Shown here piece after piece: positions 22,888 to 35,689 of a stretch of 64,000 bases of DNA; position 1 is the stretch's first letter, and every line of letters starts with the position of its first letter. Source of the DNA: Stenopsyche tienmushanensis (taxonomy: Eukaryota; Arthropoda; Insecta; Trichoptera; Stenopsychidae); contig WACJ01000253.1 in assembly GCA_008973525.1 (NCBI GenBank), forward strand, positions 1-64,000, written 5' to 3'. A program made the translations under genes and the position numbers. The notes beneath the pieces were generated by a model. The model was not told where the DNA came from and searched no databases. It saw only the letters and a list, made by a program, of their open reading frames with translations.

Positions 22888-22913
22888 TGATAACATTCAA
22901 TAAGTTCGAAGGA
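22888..22913 (+). repeat. Mariner-end-like sequence, partner of 10,466
   Basis: CATTCAATAAGTTCGAAGGA followed by a T run. See the matching sequence at 10466. The next 80 bases (TTTTTCGTTTGGGGTCG onward) resemble mariner untranslated DNA, but no transposase follows. Confidence 0.45.
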
Positions 22914-23259
22914 TTTTTTTAACTTTAAACTTTTTCGTTTGGGGTCGTTTTTTCGTGATGCGTGACGGGATTTGACGGCTGTGTACGTCAAAGTGTTAAG
23001 AAGAAAATCAGAAAAATGACAGGCTTGCACAATATTTCTGGTTTTTAATTTATTGCATTTTTTCCCTCAACGTTACAAAATCATTAATGGTTCACTTTAT
23101 TATGGGCATCATTTTGAAAATATTCTATTTTTTTAATAATCATTTGATAAAATTAGTATGGGTGTCCGTGTGATTATTTGAAATAATATGTTAAAATTAA
23201 ATTTAAGGAAACATTAAATAGTGTTATTAAACATTGTAGGTACATTAAATTACTATTAT

Positions 23260-23820
23260 TATCTTTGCAGATGACAAACGACCAATCATGGCAGGATTAC
23301 CATTACATTCATTCATGTCAAATAATAGTAAGAATCTTTCAATACCGGCTGCTTTTAATCGGCAATAAAGCTGAATTCCCTACAGGCATTTATCCCGGAG
23401 CCATTATTCAATATCAATGCCTCGGTGTCCCAATAATCCAGCATAAATTTGATCCGGCACACTTCCAGATGTAGTTATGGCGCTACGAGCTTCTGTTCCC
23501 ACATTATTGCCAGACATTTATGGTTTCGCACGGCGGATGCAGGCTTCCGGTATCCATTCCGACATTGTTATAATGGAACCTCGTAAAATATATTAAAACA
23601 CATTTTATTACATCTTTACCATGCGTGCCGTTGGCGTAACCCCTCCCCCGTACTTGAATCTACATGTAAGACATTCGCTCGGAAGACGTCCGTTACAGTT
23701 AGGAAAATCTGCCCGACGTCGAAGACTCAACCCTCGTAAAACGCTTCTTCACCGGGCTGGCTTTATGGCCAAGAAATATGAGCGGACTGTTTTTAAGGAT
23801 TTACTGCCCTTAAAATAATT
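23260..23820 (+). other. GC-richer block with two short open frames
   Basis: Frames 23265-23474 and 23621-23818 (69 and 65 codons) fall in a block less AT-rich than its flanks. The first starts immediately after TTTGCAG, an acceptor-like sequence. No domain is recognised. Exon, conserved non-coding block or chance cannot be separated by eye. Confidence 0.2.
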
Positions 23821-25360
23821 TTAATACATTGCTTTATGCCGAAGGAAAACCAATTTTAACGCAGCTTGTATTTCAAAAGAATTCGCACAAATTCGACCAT
23901 TCCAAAAAGTGTTGGCCATTTAGTTTCAAATTCGGAAGAATATGATATTTTTATAATTTTAAATCCATTGATCAAATATGCATAAAAAAGGATTGTTATT
24001 CTGTTTCGAAGACTATCGTACAAAAAAGAAGAAGATGCCCATGCAAAGTTTTTAATTTAAATCTGATTAATGATGCAATATAGACATCAGAAATAATACA
24101 TACATATGTTGTATACAATCACATTATTGATTTATTTGACGGTATTAAATCGAAAAATAATCTGTAAACATTTTTTTCACCGTGTTATTTCAAAATCGTG
24201 CAAAAATAAGTCCGCGCATAAAGAGGATCGGATGTATTTCGTATGGCAATTATGTTGCTTTAGTATGTAAATTAATATTTTTAGGCGTAACAAATATTTT
24301 CAATATCACTCGATCATTTCATTTTGGTTTTCTTTTAAAATAATATCATACAAATAAGAATATAAAATAATTGAAATACATGCAGCATTGAAGAAATAAT
24401 AAAATTTATATCCGAGAATGTTACTTTATTATTAAATTTCGTTCCATCAGAACAAAGCAGGCTTATAGCTGTAAAGCCAAATCCTTCGGAGAGTTGCAAA
24501 ATGAATCGCATCAAAGCCCTGTAAAATTATTCCTTCCTACATCCGGGGTTAAGAAGTCTTGCATTTTTGTAATACACATAACAAAAGCACTACAACCCCC
24601 CGAACGATCTAAGCTTCTTTTATCTTTGACGTTATAATATGTCGTGCACTATTTACAAAGGAGGATTTTCATTCTCAGAGCTAACGATCTGCCATACAAG
24701 CTTGAAAATAATGATGGAAATGTATAAGGCGGAATAAAATAGAATAAAATGCCTTTGGGGGAGCGTTAATTCCATGAACTCGTAGTGAAATTCAAGAACT
24801 ATTAATATAAACATACATATCAAAATGAAACTCGAACAGTCGCGCACACAATAATGAATCTAAATATTTAATTGATTGCGATGACCATCATCATTGCTAT
24901 TAAGATCGATCGATTGTTATTGATCATTTGATCAGTGGAATAATATAATTGTTAGCTATTAATTTCATGTTTAACATACGAAAAAAATGAAAAACAATCG
25001 CCGTTCATTCGAGATCATCAAGAATTCAATTACCACATGGAATCAAATATTTAGAGAGCTTCAGCGATATGTACGTTTTTCATTATGAATATTTTAGCAA
25101 GAGGCAAGGATGAGCAATTATATGGAAGATAATAAGCGGAAGAATTTGGGCATCATCAAAACCTGGACGTTAAACGTGTTATCACTCACAGACATCTCTT
25201 TATTGCGGTGAAAATGAAATAAGTTTTTAATTAAAATATATATATATATATATATAAATATATCCTCGGTGGAAATTCTGAAACCTTGCTGTCATATCGC
25301 CTATGAGGTTTGTATTTTTTTTTATCGTATATTAAAAATATTTTTTGGTGAATTTTTGTT
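23821..25360. other. AT-rich non-coding, (AT)n tract at 25,236-25,256
   Basis: No gene or transposon signal. A pure AT microsatellite of about 21 bases lies near 25240. Confidence 0.55.
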
Positions 25361-25800
25361 GAAGGACCTCGCCGAGAGCATGTGTTAAGTTCTTTAACAT
25401 CCTAGCGAGATAAGTCATAACAAAGTTTCGTAAAAGTTCAAGCTCGTAAAGCTCGCGATGTCATTAAGCAGCATAAACACTTCTTCGGGCGAGGGCTCTA
25501 ATTCATATACACCTGTTGTGGAGTTTAGGGTCGAAAATGCGAGATTTTAGCACAAATGTTGTCGCAGAGAGTGGCTTAATATCGACCACGTTGGACTTTA
25601 AACAAAGTTAACAGTTGCTAACGACCACCGCAGGAAACGACCAGATAAGGGGACGGTAACAACAGTTTCTGACTGTGTAGTGGACCGCAAACGATTTGAT
25701 TTAGTAGTGTAAGTTTTTACTAAATATTGACCGTAGTGGTCGTAGATGTTCATGCTTTTAGCAGACGACCTACGAACATGACATCATAAAATTGACTCAA
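25361..25800. other. GC-richer non-coding island
   Basis: Contains several CpG-bearing motifs and short inverted matches (for example around TGGTCGTAGATG), with stops in all frames. Possibly regulatory; nothing specific was recognised. Confidence 0.25.
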
Positions 25801-28800
25801 ATTTAATAATAAATATTAATATTTTTTATGCAATATTTGAATGTAAATGTAGCATTCTATGAAAGAAAATGTGTTTTCTCCGTTATTTAGAGGCTTGGCA
25901 TCGCCTTTGGAGTCTCACAGCTGGGTCTCTCTCTCCGTCTCAGAAATTGTAATTAAATTTCTAGGATAAGACTAGTTATGTATTTATCATCACTTGAATA
26001 TTTCCTTCCATTTTTTCGGATGTACCTATGATCCAATAATTAAAGAAACTGAGGCCATCCAAGCCAAAACGTTAGAATGATAAATTGTCTCTGGTTGATC
26101 GTCTTTATGCATACATTATAAAATTTAATAAAATTAATAAATTATTTTCTATTTTGCATTAATGATTCAAAGTCGATTTCCTAAAAATTTGAAATATTTC
26201 TAACTCATTTTGTAAAAAATACTCCCTGAATACCATGCTATAAAATCTGCAATTATAATTTTCCACTATAAATTTCTTCTTATTGCAAAAAATATTATAT
26301 CCTCAATTCTCAATCAAGAAAAAATAACAGAAAAAAATTGCCATGATCGCCATTCCAACGTATTACTTTTGATCAAACGCCATAGAACGATGTCATTATA
26401 GTAGTATAGAATTTTCGATTTGATATGGATGGTAATTTGAAAAATTTTCTATTCTAATTCAGACTAATTAACACATATTAAAACAGTATTTTTGTTCAAA
26501 TTCAGTAAATGTAACAGTATTTAAATAATTGTCCATACCGTTACTGATCGTGACCCATATGCCATGAAAAATAAAAGCATTACTTTCTCCTTCGTTTTTA
26601 GCATGATAATGTAAAAATAATCAGCATATTTTAACTAATAAACCGTTCGAAAATGAAATTTCCATATGACACGATTTACTGAGAAGCCCGATCTTTTTTT
26701 CGGAAAAAATGCGACTTGAAAATGTTTCTTTGGATGGATTTATTAAAGAATAAAAACGCAATTAATATCACACACTATCGTCGATGATGAAAAGAGCACA
26801 ATATATAATATCATCTATTTCCATAAGAAAAGCGTGACTTTCGCTTCAAGCGATCCGACGTATCACGAAAGCAATGAGACACTGATTGAGATTGATGATT
26901 GATATTTAGACAATAGTCTTTCACACAATAAAGTGTAAATTGTTAAATGTGCCGATTCAGCGTTTCTTCGACTATTAAACGAGAAATCTTCCACGATGAC
27001 ATATTAGATCCATTATCGCTTATAAATAGTCATAAAGGATAATGCTGTATCAGTGATGAGCTTATGATAATACACATTTCAGCGATTTTTTCGCTTTTAC
27101 TTTTAATTAGCACAGTGTTATAAAGTGATGAGTCGGACACTCTTCATAACCGCAGACATTTAATTAAAACTAATCGGATTTGCTAAATTGGGATAATCAG
27201 ATTGTCTGCTCAGCTTCAATTCCCCAAACCAAGTTCACTTTGAACAACTATACTATGACGTCTGAAAACTTTACAAATTTGTGGCGAAAGCTGAAATAAT
27301 AAAGGCTTTCATTAGAGATCAGTTTAAAAGCAAAATTAGATATTTTTTGAAAACAACGCGTTGATACTTCATTAACTTTTAAATTGTAGAATATAGTAAG
27401 ATAAAATAATCAATTATTTTAAAATGTATTACGAAAACGAGAAGAAGACTTATATTAGCGCAAATTATGGTATAATAATACAAAATGATGAAAATACTAC
27501 TCAAATCAGGATATATTTAGATGTCGTCTGTATTAAAAGCTGACGGTACAATTCTATTGCACGTCTTATAATTTTGATGTTCAAATCAAAGGTCGGAATT
27601 ATTACGAAACGAAGGCGTGTTGAAAATGTCACTTTTGGATGAGATACAGCCTTTGATGGATTGAAATGTCTTTGTTATGAATTAATCTGTATTGTTAGAC
27701 CTAGACGATTGGTATAGTGGATTAATCCCTGAATTCTTATAATTAATATAATGAATTGGACTTGAATCTAAATTGTTAAAATTCGGTCGATCATCTTGAA
27801 TTAGGTTTAGACTGATTGCTTGAATATGAAAAAGTATATTTTTTGTAATATACATTTTTTCAGAGAAAATCGACTGATTGGCAAAAATGATTAAAACACC
27901 CTTTTAAATGATTTAATTTTAATATAACCAAATATATTATGTAGAAGGCAATAACGAATAAAAATCGATAGTAGAATGAATTTTAAATAATCAAATGCGA
28001 ACAAAAAATATTCAATCCAATAGTTTAACCATACACGAAAGGCAATAGGAAATTCTCACACGAAAAACCTCTATCTCTGGGAAAATCGCTTCTGGGAAAC
28101 GCTAAGTTGCGTTTTCATTTTGGGGTGCTTTTTGCGTTAAATGCTTAATTGCCGCATAAATATGCCTTCATACGTCAACATCGTTTAAAATATTAAATTA
28201 TTGGATATTCAGTGGTGATATATCTCTGCCAATTGATATATCAAAAATACACATCATTCGGGACGAGTTGTCAAAATCATTTAAAATGGTGGCGTCGATA
28301 ATTTTCAAGCCCCTGAGCCCAAAAAGGCTGCGAATACGACCTGAGCGTCGTTCGTTTTCAAAAGATAAGCTTTAAATCTTCAAAAAGGGTTGTCAAATCA
28401 AAATAAGGTATAATGGGGGGTCGTCGTGAATATTTTATAAGGACTTTGAAAGGGTTTGCATAAGGGCGTCAAAAGGAAAGCCTTCATTCAGTTCGACTTG
28501 CCTGAATAGCGTTCACTATGTCAGAATCCAAATAGGCAAGTCAAGGTCAGCTTTCATTACTTACAATTTCAAACTTTATTTACTTTATGGGGACTGAATT
28601 ATTCATGAGAGAGATTTCTGTGTCTTTCATGGGGATGTTTTCGACCCAATTTGTGTATATTCTCTGCATGAAATGTATCGAAGTATGCTTAGGAATTCCA
28701 CCCTGTTATATATTTAGAATGGGGATAAACTATACGGCTCTTATATTGAGGATAAACATCATCATTTTTGTCTCAAACAATAATGTTTCTGCCTTCATTG

Positions 28801-29590
28801 GTTTTAGAGTTTAGAGGGAAATGGCATCCCATTGTTGTTCGTCGCGTAAATTTTTTATGACTCTATTCAACTCCATTGTATTCAACTGGAAACTCAGACA
28901 TATCCTTCGCGTGTCAGAAGAGCACTATGTATACTATATTTTCCAGTTTGCTCATCTCGCTTGCTACATAGTATCATCACGCTTTTTTATACACATTTAT
29001 AAAGTTGGCCTTTCTCATATTCGACCTCGCAATGTACGTACAACAGTGAAAGAGGTGAAAGGCAAATGTCACTGAAATACTACTCGCCATCAAAGCCTAC
29101 TGACATTCTTATGTGGCTATGTCGTGCCTTTGAACATTATACTGAAACATGTTGCTATTTATTTAATTACGAAAAAAATCTCCAGGATTTATTGCTAATA
29201 GATCATCTTTGACTATATACTCGACAGCATGATGTAGACGCATGTTACTCAAAGAATGAATGATTTAATGAATCTAGTTTCCTGCATCACAATTAATTCT
29301 ATTTTTGTTATCATAGAAAAAATATATAAACTAGATAATTCCGTTGAATTTATCTAGCTTCCGTTTGATTATTAAAGTAGAATTCTAGCATTATATTACG
29401 CCTAATTATTTATCTAGGTTTAAAAATGAAAAATAGCTCCGATTAGTATTGTATTTTATAATAGTAAACTCTTATCAAAAATGAATAAATACAGCTTATT
29501 CAGTATGTATAACAACTTAATTTAATGTTATATTAAAAGAAAAACTTATTTTGTATGTAAGCAATTTAAAATACTTTTTCAATTATTAGA
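25801..29590. other. Mainly AT-rich non-coding, island at 28.28-28.56 kb
   Basis: The patch 28280-28560 is GC-richer, without a coding frame. Plus frames at 28587-28814 and 28821-29075 have no known motif. 27700-27770 has a weak tRNA-like arrangement (GGTATAGTGGATTAATCC then GACTTGAATC). Confidence 0.4.
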
Positions 29591-29597
29591 AAAGGGT

Positions 29598-29760
29598 GAT
29601 ATTTCATTATGGTAATTCATGCATTCAAATTGCAAAACATCAAGGAATTGACTTGGAAATCTTATCACATCCTCCATATTAACACTATATGGGACCTTCG
29701 GATTATTAAGATCCTTCGAACATTCCATCCAAGATCTATTTTAAAGGCATCGTCTTAGGT
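29598..29760 (+). pseudogene. Mariner transposase fragment (catalytic region)
   Basis: In shifting frames the sequence reads a decayed second-Asp motif (HYGNSCIQ in place of HHDNARPH, with Asp to Gly), then LEILSHPPY, a stop, GPSDY (third Asp) and LRSFEHSIQD. This matches the mariner order HDNARPH, WEILSHPPYSPD, APSDYHLF, RSLQHS. Only about 160 bp are recognisable, with at least two stops and frame changes. It is an old relic. Confidence 0.65.
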
Positions 29761-30480
29761 ATTTCAACTCAAAGACACAATTATCCAAACTGTGGAAAAC
29801 AAATTTAACTTACCAATAAATTTGGAAGAGCGGAAGTATTAATATTTTCGATCTGTTGTCAATCAGGAGATGATTTACAGATATTTATTAAAAAAACTAA
29901 ATCCTGAAGATATTGCTAAATTCGAATTCTTGGAAACCAATGGCTCTGTTGGAAAATCAAAAGTGGGGTAAGAAGTTACGAGTTCTGATCAAGGGTCTGA
30001 TGAAGGGTTGCTTATGAGTGAATAGATTTGCAATAATAAGTCAAATATATTGTAGTTTAAAATAATAATAGCTTCGTTACTTTCTCATAGATCCTTTTCT
30101 TCCAAGAATTCCTTTTCAAATTATTTGTATTAAATCATACGGGGGTAGGAAATAGTAAACAATTATACAAAAAAATCTTTCCTCGGAATTCAAAGAATAT
30201 TACCTATATCCGATAAAGGATATGGCACCTTAATAAGAACTAGTTTTTATGCGAATATATCATCGTATGTAGATATTTTTGGTGATTTTTTAATATCGAT
30301 TATCTTACAAAGGTAAAAAGGTTTTATATACATTATTTACTCTATTATTGGAGAAATGAAGTTGGTAAAGCTGAAGTCCTCAAGAACGTGAAGCATTTGC
30401 GACGCCATCCTTGATACAGTTTACCAAATACGTTTATCAGCTTTTCCTTTACATCTCAAAGAATACAGATAGAAAAAGAA
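29761..30480. other. AT-rich, probable continuation of transposon decay, then non-coding
   Basis: The segment just downstream contains YRYLLKKLNPEDIAKFEF in one frame, which was not assigned. Nothing else was recognised. Confidence 0.35.
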
Positions 30481-30489
30481 ATCGAAAAT

Positions 30490-31090
30490 ACGTCTTCATA
30501 CCCACTTGAAACTCAATCGCAAGTCTGTTTACATCACCCGTTTTAGGTCGGTATTCAAAACTCTCACTAACTATGCGAAGCTTTCCCGGATGCCGAGCGA
30601 CTTTGATACGGGAACAACTTTATTGCAAATTTACTCCGTAAAAGCGATATTCCTCTTCTTGTCTATTTTCATCCCCGACCTAAGAGTTCGACTCAACTGG
30701 AAATCTTCGGGAATATTCAACCTTTTTAAATCCGCTCCGGGTATATATATCAAGGAAAAAATCTTCCTTCTTACCTACGAGCCAATTTCTTTGTTGCACT
30801 TGAGCGTTTCCGAGTGAAAAATGCGGCATTTGAAAACTTTGCTTTGCTCTTTCCCGGCTGGAAAAATCGAACGGGTCACGTAAAAAATATAAACTGGTCT
30901 TATCGACGGAATAAAGAAATTCGGGATTGGAAACGTCTGATCTAGATTTGGCAGCATCCTGCCACGCAACGCCTACTCTGTACCCGTTCGTTCGGAAAAA
31001 CGTTGAACCTCCAACCGTGATAATATCCGTGACGTTATTAAGCTATAAATCGGTAGACTTATGCCGGTATGTTCCGCGATGGTAATTATT
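30490..31090. other. GC-richer island with overlapping open frames
   Basis: A plus frame of 103 codons (30506-30817), a minus frame of 64 codons (30775-30969) and a plus stretch with FPGWKNRTGHVKNINWSY (about 30850-30910) overlap in a block less AT-rich than its flanks. None resembles a known protein. It may hold an exon or be a conserved non-coding block. Confidence 0.25.
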
Positions 31091-34000
31091 CAAACGTGTT
31101 GCTGCTAGATATTGGTAATCAGCGATCAAATAACATCATCAATCTCACACTCCTGGACCCCAAATTAAACCTACGGCTCAATATCGAAGGGTTATCAATT
31201 CGACGGAAGCAATAAATCAAACATCTATTTATATAAGTCGAGAAGTTCTTGTTGGAACATAGAAACGACGAGAGCCAATTCAAGTTCAATAAATATTGAC
31301 GGCATCAATTATAGCCATGAAAATGTGTTTAATAACTAATCGAAGTTCAGTTTCCTTCAGTTCATGAACATATCAATAGATGTGTAATTTTGATAAATCA
31401 ACATAATGCTTCTGGTTGTCCGAGTTTCATTTTGACATTGATTTGAGCTTGGTTTTTTTGTATTTTCATTTAAATAAAAAATAAAAAATGTTAGAATAAA
31501 AGTTCAATCGTGTACTTTTGCCACGATTATTCGTATTTAAATTTAAGCTATGATGAAAATAATCAACCTATATAAATATTATTTAATATATCCAAACTTA
31601 TACAACAATCTGTCAATCCCCTGTCTGATTCCTTATCTCATCAACATTGTTATTGTAATATTAGGTTGAAAATACGTGATAAATACTTTGATAAGATTTT
31701 CAGCAATATATGAAATTATGCTTCCATATATAACGTATAAAGCTATCGATCAAATTATAATACTTATTAATAAACCAAGTTTTGATTTAGAAGGTTAGTT
31801 TCTATTCGTTTATTATAAAGATTAGGATTTTTAGAGGTAAACGCAGATTAAAAAAATTAAGTTTTTGTCATACAAAATCGAAAGTATTAACATTTTCAAC
31901 AAAATGTCTCATTTTGAAATTCATTATCATTAAAGCATAAAGATAATTTCAATGTTCCCTCATAGATTTGAATCATACTAAATACATAATACACCACCCC
32001 TAATTTTTTATTAATGATTTTACTACAAAAGATGGATGTTTCTTCTTGTTTTCGTTACAGATGTTATCTATAAAGAGGTAGCATGTAACAGTTCTACTTT
32101 AGTATTAAAGAACAAATGTTTCAATCTAAATCCAAGAAGTTCAATTTGGAATTCAACTACGGTGTTCTAACAAGAGTTAACATTAAATCTTAGATGTATT
32201 TAGGTATGATTTTTAATTGAAATCATAATAGAAAATAATAAATTGTTAATGTAAATTGTATTTATAATCTGATAACTATTATTTTCAATTGAATGACTTT
32301 CCAATCGAGTACTTCGAGCCATAATAGAACTCAAATTATGCATAAAGATCACACAATATATATGATCTTCTTTGAAATCTATTATGAAAACAAGATTTGT
32401 TTACGCCAAATTAAAAGCATAATAAATTTGATGAGCAAATGTTATATGACAAAATTTTGCAAAATAACAGGATGGTGATTCTTAATTTAGGCTAATTTAA
32501 TTTCATTATAAGGGAGCAAAAAAGACGCCCTTTGTCATATAAGAAAATTAGGAGAATTTTATTTTCTTTAATTAACTTATCTGGATTCAGTTGAGGCCAT
32601 ATAAAAGTTGTTTCCGTAAAGACACCAAAGCAAGAAGGGTTACATTTACCCATGATGTTCTTTTTTTTGTATTATGGTCGTCAAATGACGATGATATAAA
32701 AGAATATTGTTGAACTTTATAAACTGTGTTCGTAATGTACGATTTTTTGTAGAGATGAGGCCTGTGCCCAACCTTTTTTTGCTAATGTCAAGGATTCAAA
32801 TTGATGACGTTTACAAACGCTAATGCAAACTAAAATGGTGCCAATCATTTGATATATACGTGGAATGAAAAATCGCAAATGGGCTCAAGCACGAACACGT
32901 ACAAGATGATTACGCCAATAATTTAATGTTGGAAATTTCCTGAAATTAGCCATGAATCAAGTCTAATAAATTATGTAGGCAAAAATTGTAAACAAATCTC
33001 AGAACAGAATATTTTTTGGGAAGAAACTTTAAATTTTCAATGATATTTTTTCATCGATCATCTAGTTATTTGATACATTTTCTGAGTATATTGTTTATGA
33101 AGATCTTAACATAGCACAGCGTTTATATTAAGATCCATTTTTAGAAACCATCGGATGATCGATGGAGAACATATTCGATATGGTGTTTTTAAGATCAAGA
33201 CTGGAATGCAAACAAGCCTACTACTATAAATAATATATAAGGTTAACGGATGTTAATTGTGGTTTATTTTTTTAAAAGGATATCCTTTGATATGGACGAC
33301 ATGTAGAAGTAAATAACTGCATCAGATCTTGGTTAAAAAATTGGGAAAATATCACTATAACGAATATAATGTGTGCATTTTTATGTTAACATGACAAATA
33401 TGTACGTTTATAATAAAAGTTCAAAAACTGATTTTAGGTTATAAGAAGAATACTAATGTAACTATTGGACTAATTTTAAGTATTATTTATCTAAGACTCT
33501 TAACATTTTATACGAGATTAATCAATGATTTGTTAAAGAACTGTCAGGAAATTATATTGTGTATCAAAAATGTATATGTAGAATAAAAAATAATTTGATA
33601 ACATAAAGAAAATGATTTGAAAGCTTATAAAACTGCACGGAGTCACCATACAATAGCCTTTTAAAAGCCATAGAAAAATATATGATAAAGTAAAATTTGG
33701 CAGTACCGCACATCCTGATAAAAAGTAGAATATCTGACAACGTATAGTTTCAGCGAAAAAATCCGATATAAAAGCATATAAATGGCTCAGGGTTCTGTCA
33801 AAAAATACAAAAGTTTTCCGCAGCCGAAAACACTGCCGAAAAATTCTCTGAAAAGTATTCACAATTTCCACTCAACGGTATCGGTAAAACGATATGCTGT
33901 TTGAGCATGAAAAATGTATTCACTATGAATATAAATTTTTTGCTAATAATTGTCACCTTTGTTTATATTAATGAATAAATTTGTTTAATTTATACAATCT

Positions 34001-34920
34001 TTAGCGCTAGAATAGCAATAGAATATGTCTAGCAATATAATAAACACTATATTTACACAGTCCAGGAAAAACCTTTATAAAATTACATGGCTTTTAAAAA
34101 ACCGCTTAATAAATATATATCCCAATTAAGGTTGCTGTTTGATATATTAATTAACGTGTAAAACAAATACTTTTCAATCAGATAGTTGTTAAGTAATAAT
34201 TTTGGTTTGGCTTAATTGGAACACTGCCTACATATTTGATAAAAGTAGTAAAATCGGGCTTAATTAACGAGCATATTGTGGAAAAATTAATGATTAAATG
34301 AAAAATATTGAAAACATTCAATTTCCCCATATTATGATTAATTATACAAAAGTCGTTGGTATATTTATTATTTTATTTACAACATAAATAATCTCATCTT
34401 ATCACAATAAGATCTACAATCTCTCTGCTACTGTATAATAATCGAGGAGTTGATGATGCTAAATCTGATCAGCCTGAACCTAACCTGCCTCGACAATGCA
34501 TTCAATTGTATATCAAGATACATCGCAAACATTTTAGAATCGTTAGTTTCGTGTGCGAAAACCACAAGTAATTCTAATTAAAAAATAACACTTACCAGAG
34601 AGTTCTAACTGCATAACGACCTCAAGATCTGATCATGTTTCGGAGTACGGCTCATCAGCCACATTAGACTATTCATCCATCAGAAGTTGCACGTCGTACG
34701 TGCACATTCACTTTGTGATAATAATATACTGATGTACATTTGACAAGCAACCGGTCAAGTTCAATAGACATACTGCATTACAGTCAAAAGTAGAAGTCAA
34801 ATAATGGTTAAAATAGATAATGTTTTCTGTAAATAATTTTTACTTAATGAGATATGTGCAGTTATTTTCTTCAAAACAGAAAGATTTATTCTAATGTCCA
34901 TTTATTCTAAATTTTTGTTT
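31091..34920. other. AT-rich non-coding stretch
   Basis: A minus-strand frame of 112 codons (33533-33871) is hydrophobic and rich in Phe and Ile, as expected of chance openings in AT-rich DNA. 31418-31446 shares about 28 bases with 14722-14754. Nothing else was recognised. Confidence 0.45.
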
Positions 34921-34925
34921 CAATA

Positions 34926-35685
34926 CTAGGCATATCCCGAAAGTAAGTGTACTATTTTTTTAACAGGATATTGTTGATACACTTGTTAACTACTTTTCAA
35001 CATAATCATCATCTCGTTCAATGCATTTGGTGAGCCGTGGCACAAGCATCTTTATGCCCTATTTGAAGAACGCTCCCGACAGCTTCTTCCCCCACTTCAG
35101 AACCTCTTCATGCACCTGTTCGTCGGTTGAAAATTTAATTCCACCCATGTGTTCTTTCAGGGAGGGAAAAAATATGATAATCTGAAGGCGCCCAGTCAAG
35201 GGAACACTGGGGTGGTTCAAAGCATCCCAACCAAATAAATTAAAGAACATCTTGATGACTGTGTGAGGACGAGCGTTGTCGTGAAACAAGCAAATTCTCG
35301 TCAGCATACCTCTCCTTTTGTTTTTAATGCTTTTTTTTGAGGGTCTGACAATATCGTTGGGATCATGATTTTTTTGCCCGAAATTGTGGTTTTGATTCTT
35401 TTTGGCAGATGGGGAATTGGTGTGACACCACTGTGACGACTGTCTTTTTGACTCAGACTTGTAATGAGCCACCCATTTTTATCTCCCGCTCGCACTCAGC
35501 AGGATATTTTACTGACACTTTTCACGCAACTGGACACTACAACCTGAATTTACGTATTACCGTATTCCTGCTATGCTCGCTTTGTCAAGAGATTCCGCTT
35601 TACTACTCAGTATGGCCAACCCTTAAAAAACAAAAAACTACATCCCGTTATTGTCACAGTACACTTATTTTCCGTATATGCCTCG
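34926..35685 (-). mobile_element. Internally deleted mariner-like element
   Basis: A 760-bp element is flanked by TA on both sides (34924-34925 and 35686-35687). The left end reads CTAGGCATATCCCGAAAG then TAAGTGTACT. The right end, reversed, reads CGAGGCATATACGGAAAA then TAAGTGTACT, so about 24 of 28 positions match. It is about 500 bp shorter than a full mariner, and the missing part corresponds to the N-terminal and linker coding region. Its ends differ from those of the elements at 4.7 and 55.5 kb, so it is a third lineage. Confidence 0.85.
34990..35495 (-). pseudogene. Mariner transposase C-terminal part
   Basis: Recognisable pieces on the minus strand are SESKRQSSQW and PSAKKNQNHNFGQK (with KRIKTTISGKKIM in the neighbouring frame), ICLFHDNARPHTV with the second catalytic Asp, LFGWDALNHP, then in a shifted frame LDWAPSDYHIF with the third Asp, then back to PSLKEHMGG, EEVLKWGKK, an in-frame stop at 35059-35061, and GIKMLVPRLTKCIERDDDYV with EK and TAG at 34990-34992. 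It lacks the helix-turn-helix region and the first Asp. The C-terminal motif of the form KCIxxxGDYVEK supports mariner. It is non-functional. Confidence 0.88.
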
Positions 35686-35689
35686 TACT

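Noticed and set aside
33533..33871. A 112-codon minus-strand frame, one of the longest in the window
   Set aside because: It is rich in Phe, Ile, Tyr and Leu, as chance frames are in AT-rich DNA, and has no recognisable motif, neighbour or splice context.
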